A stretch of 64,000 nucleotides of DNA from Desulfosoma caldarium. Lineage in GTDB: Bacteria; Desulfobacterota; Syntrophobacteria; Syntrophobacterales; DSM-9756. The notes below the pieces were generated by a model, which searched no databases, was not told where the DNA came from, and worked only from the letters and a program-made list of their open reading frames with translations. The DNA lies in NCBI RefSeq assembly GCF_003751385.1, contig NZ_RJVA01000011.1, positions 459,126 to 523,125 of the forward strand. The letters run 5' to 3'. This document shows positions 63,927-64,000 of this stretch, in pieces (the first letter of the stretch is position 1; the number at the start of each line of letters is the position of its first letter). The position numbers were made by a program, and so were the translations under genes.

Positions 63927-64000
63927 GAACCGATTTCACAAAAAGTTGAGGTCTTTTTTGTTGCCAATTTTTGAGTGCCTGAATCGGGGTTATATGGCCG

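Overview
The window looks like a GC-rich chromosome segment from a delta-type proteobacterium (Desulfobacterota, most like the Syntrophobacter/Desulfacinum-type sulfate reducers). This is inferred from gene content: a CobA-HemD fusion next to hemC, a NifA/NtrC-type regulator beside nadE-glnB-glnD-glnA, a full trp operon led by an aroF-type DAHP synthase, bacterial deoxyhypusine-synthase-like and DUF4301 proteins, and MlaA. No rRNA or tRNA gene was recognised and no taxonomic marker was tested, so the assignment is tentative.

Layout. 1-4.8 kb: PAC2 protein, HAD phosphatase, class IV aminotransferase, GmhA and three small or poorly known genes. 5.07-7.6 kb: hemC and cobA-hemD. 7.6-9.2 kb: repeats and a dead IS3-type transposase. 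9.26-10.3 kb: bioB behind a probable BirA operator. 10.3-14.5 kb (minus): two decayed loci, an OlsF-like acyltransferase fusion and a PHP-glycosyltransferase fusion. 14.85-16.65 kb: Ca2+/cation antiporter and MlaA. 16.8-26.8 kb: DUF4301 protein, then the nitrogen block (sigma-54 activator, NAD synthetase, PII, GlnD, glutamine synthetase) with a clear sigma-54 promoter before glnA. 27.0-35.5 kb (minus): trpL-aroF-trpE-G-D-C-F-B-A. The leader peptide has five Trp codons in six, and two tandem intrinsic terminators follow it. 35.7-46.4 kb: a small basic protein, RecD2 helicase, a five-gene glycosyltransferase/HAD cluster, pyrF and a YbaK-type deacylase.

46.4-59.1 kb is an accessory region. It holds a group II intron scar, a KaiC-like ATPase / receiver / hybrid sensor kinase module, phage-like fragments, a decayed integron-type integrase, an AT-richer cation-chloride-cotransporter-type permease, a PsiE-like protein and a second dead IS3 fragment. 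59.1-64 kb returns to ordinary genes, several of them broken: DUF169 protein, SIMPL protein (stop plus frameshift), iron alcohol dehydrogenase, glutamate racemase (stop plus frameshift) and an N-terminally truncated FAD/4Fe-4S oxidoreductase.

Two themes stand out. First, nitrogen and tryptophan control are legible in the DNA: the sigma-54 promoter of glnA and a trp attenuator in which one switch could disarm two terminators. Second, gene decay is frequent: at least five loci carry nonsense codons plus frameshifts, and one frameshift is an 8-bp tandem duplication that cannot be a homopolymer miscall. The synthetase NadE also has Trp where its glutaminase cysteine should be.
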